A stretch of DNA of 64,000 nt from Mariniphaga sp041687215 (lineage in GTDB: Bacteria > Bacteroidota > Bacteroidia > Bacteroidales > Prolixibacteraceae): contig NZ_JAWLCI010000018.1 in assembly GCF_041687215.1 (NCBI RefSeq), positions 1 to 64,000 of the forward strand, read 5' to 3'. Every line of letters begins with the position of its first letter. Positions within the stretch are counted from its first letter, which is position 1. A model generated the notes under the pieces. The model searched no databases. It worked only from the letters and a program-made list of their open reading frames with translations, and had not been told where the DNA came from. The position numbers and the translations under genes are program-made. Of the stretch, positions 62,552 to 64,000 are shown in pieces.

Positions 62552-64000
62552 ATGGGGAAACCAAAAATACTCATTGTAGATGACCGGGTTGAGAACCTGG
62601 TAAGCCTTGAAATGCTGCTCGGCGATTTTGATGTTACTTTTGTGCGGGCAACCTCTGGTATGGAGGCGCTTAGGGAAACGCAAAAAGAAGATTTTGCCAT
62701 GGCCATCCTCGATGTGCAGATGCCCGGCATGGATGGTTACGAAACCTTGACGCTTATGCGCAAAAGAAAAAAATCAATGTTTCTCCCTGTCATTTTTGTT
62801 TCAGCCATTCATCAGAGCGAACTGCATATTATTAAAGGAATTGAAACCGGTGCGGTTGACTTTATTCCCAAACCAATTATTCCTGAAATTCTCATTGGAA
62901 AAGTGAGAATTTTCCTCGAATTGTATTCCCGCCAGGAAGAACTGAAAGATTTGCTCCAAAAACTGGAAGAAAACAACCGGGAACTCGAAATTCAAAAAAC
63001 AAAAGCCGAAAAAGCCACACAGGCCAAATCCATTTTTCTGGCCAATATGTCGCACGAAATACGGACACCACTTAATGGCGTTATCGGAATTTCAAAAATA
63101 CTGGAAGAAACAGAACTGAAACCCGAACAGAAAAATCTTGTTGAAATTATTTCCTCATCGGGCGAAAACCTATTGAATATTATTAATGACATTCTTGATT
63201 TTTCAAAAATTGAAGCTGGCCAGATTCAAATTGAAAACATCGAATTCAGGCTTTCCAAAGTAATAAACACCATTGTAAAGTTATTACAATTCAGGGCGCA
63301 AACAAAAGGAATTAACCTTTCTGCCAAAATTGACAAAAATATTCCCGACATGTTGTTTGGCGACCCGCACAGGTTAAATCAAATTTTGATAAACCTGGTA
63401 AACAACGCCATCAAATTTACCAAAGAGGGAAGTGTAAAAATTGAAATCGCACCTCTAAATAAAAACATCAACAAAACCGAACTTTTGTTTAAAGTTATTG
63501 ACACTGGCATTGGCATTTCTGAAGAAAACAAGAAAAAACTGTTTAAAGTGTTTTCGCAAACCGATGAATCAACAGAACGAAAATACGGAGGAACCGGCCT
63601 TGGTCTTGCCATCTGCAAAAACCTTGTTCATCTGATGGGAGGTGAAATTGGTATTGAAAGTGAGCCCGGCAAAGGTTCGGAATTTTGGTTCAAACTTAAT
63701 TTCGGATACAACCCCGAAAGTCAGGATGGTGAGGAAGAACCCGAAATAATAATTCCTGAAAACACCAAAATTTTATATGCTGAAGATAACCCGGTCAATC
63801 AGCGCATTACCCAGGCTATTTTGCAAAAAATGGGAATTTCGTGCGATGTTGCCGCCGACGGAAAGAAAGCATTCGAAATGTTTAAAACGAATCGCTACGA
63901 CCTGATTCTGATGGATATGCAAATGCCGGAATGGGACGGAATAAGTTCCACAATAAAAATAAGAGAATACGAAGCAAACCATGCCGTTGAAAAGCCCGTA
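62552..64000 (+). CDS. Soluble receiver-kinase-receiver hybrid histidine kinase (partial, runs off the window)
   Basis: The frame is open from the ATG at 62552 to the window end (483 codons). It begins with a receiver domain (ILIVDDRVENL, phospho-Asp in AILDVQMPGMDGYE, FIPKP), a short coiled-coil linker, and HisKA with H168 in MSHEIRTPLNG. The ATPase domain has N-box NLVNNAIKFT and GGTGLGLA, and a second receiver (ILYAEDNPVNQ...DLILMDMQMP) is cut by the window edge. There are no transmembrane segments. It probably takes phosphate from the upstream membrane kinase and passes it on. Confidence 0.95.
   Translation, partial: MGKPKILIVDDRVENLVSLEMLLGDFDVTFVRATSGMEALRETQKEDFAMAILDVQMPGMDGYETLTLMRKRKKSMFLPVIFVSAIHQSELHIIKGIETGAVDFIPKPIIPEILIGKVRIFLELYSRQEELKDLLQKLEENNRELEIQKTKAEKATQAKSIFLANMSHEIRTPLNGVIGISKILEETELKPEQKNLVEIISSSGENLLNIINDILDFSKIEAGQIQIENIEFRLSKVINTIVKLLQFRAQTKGINLSAKIDKNIPDMLFGDPHRLNQILINLVNNAIKFTKEGSVKIEIAPLNKNINKTELLFKVIDTGIGISEENKKKLFKVFSQTDESTERKYGGTGLGLAICKNLVHLMGGEIGIESEPGKGSEFWFKLNFGYNPESQDGEEEPEIIIPENTKILYAEDNPVNQRITQAILQKMGISCDVAADGKKAFEMFKTNRYDLILMDMQMPEWDGISSTIKIREYEANHAVEKPV

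Overview
The window reads as a chromosomal segment of a member of the Bacteroidota, most likely a marine or sediment Marinilabiliales/Prolixibacteraceae-type bacterium (inference from gene content). Support: PorP/SprF and type IX secretion sorting domains, many SPI/SPII-exported enzymes, GH92, GH172 and sulfatase genes, LytS/LytTR and giant hybrid kinases, near-absence of Shine-Dalgarno sequences, and several perfect TAnnTTTG -7 boxes. No rRNA and no intact tRNA gene are seen.

Layout. 0.2-13.9 kb: ordinary metabolic and envelope genes (serine hydrolase, BASS transporter, S9 peptidase, sulfatase, a GntR-type regulator divergent from a sugar dehydrogenase/cytochrome c pair, an OmpA/TPR protein, thioesterase, prohibitin). 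14-24.3 kb: glutamine amidotransferase-like hydrolase, NlpC/P60 peptidase, 7TM-HD phosphodiesterase, S41 protease, GIN-domain protein, iron alcohol dehydrogenase, a MazF remnant and a class IV aminotransferase. 24.2-28.3 kb: three LytS-type kinase genes in a row feeding one LytTR regulator; the third kinase has lost its catalytic residues. 29.3-31.6 kb: GH92 mannosidase.

31.6-37 kb is the accessory island: about 145-bp palindromic repeat units on both sides of an IS200-like (RAYT) transposase, a 200-bp palindromic element, an exact 21-bp-period degenerate array, an AT-rich restriction-modification pair (methyltransferase fused to a MerR-type HTH), and the 3' end of a group II intron. ClpB follows.

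40.7-47.6 kb is a five-gene type IX secretion cluster on the minus strand: three small exported proteins with a shared C-terminal tail, a 968-aa protein with a type B sorting domain, and a PorP/SprF partner. Two of the small proteins appear to share their N-terminal two-domain module with the 968-aa protein. A type A-sorted metalloprotease lies upstream.

50.5-52 kb holds a tRNA 3' half and a lipoprotein gene broken by one in-frame TGA. 52-58.2 kb: DUF5916 outer-membrane protein, NTF2-like protein, AraC regulator and GH172 enzyme. 58.3-64 kb: two consecutive hybrid histidine kinases, the second running off the window.

The most interesting items are the type IX cluster, the repeat/RAYT array, the 21-bp array, and the kinase operon with a pseudokinase.
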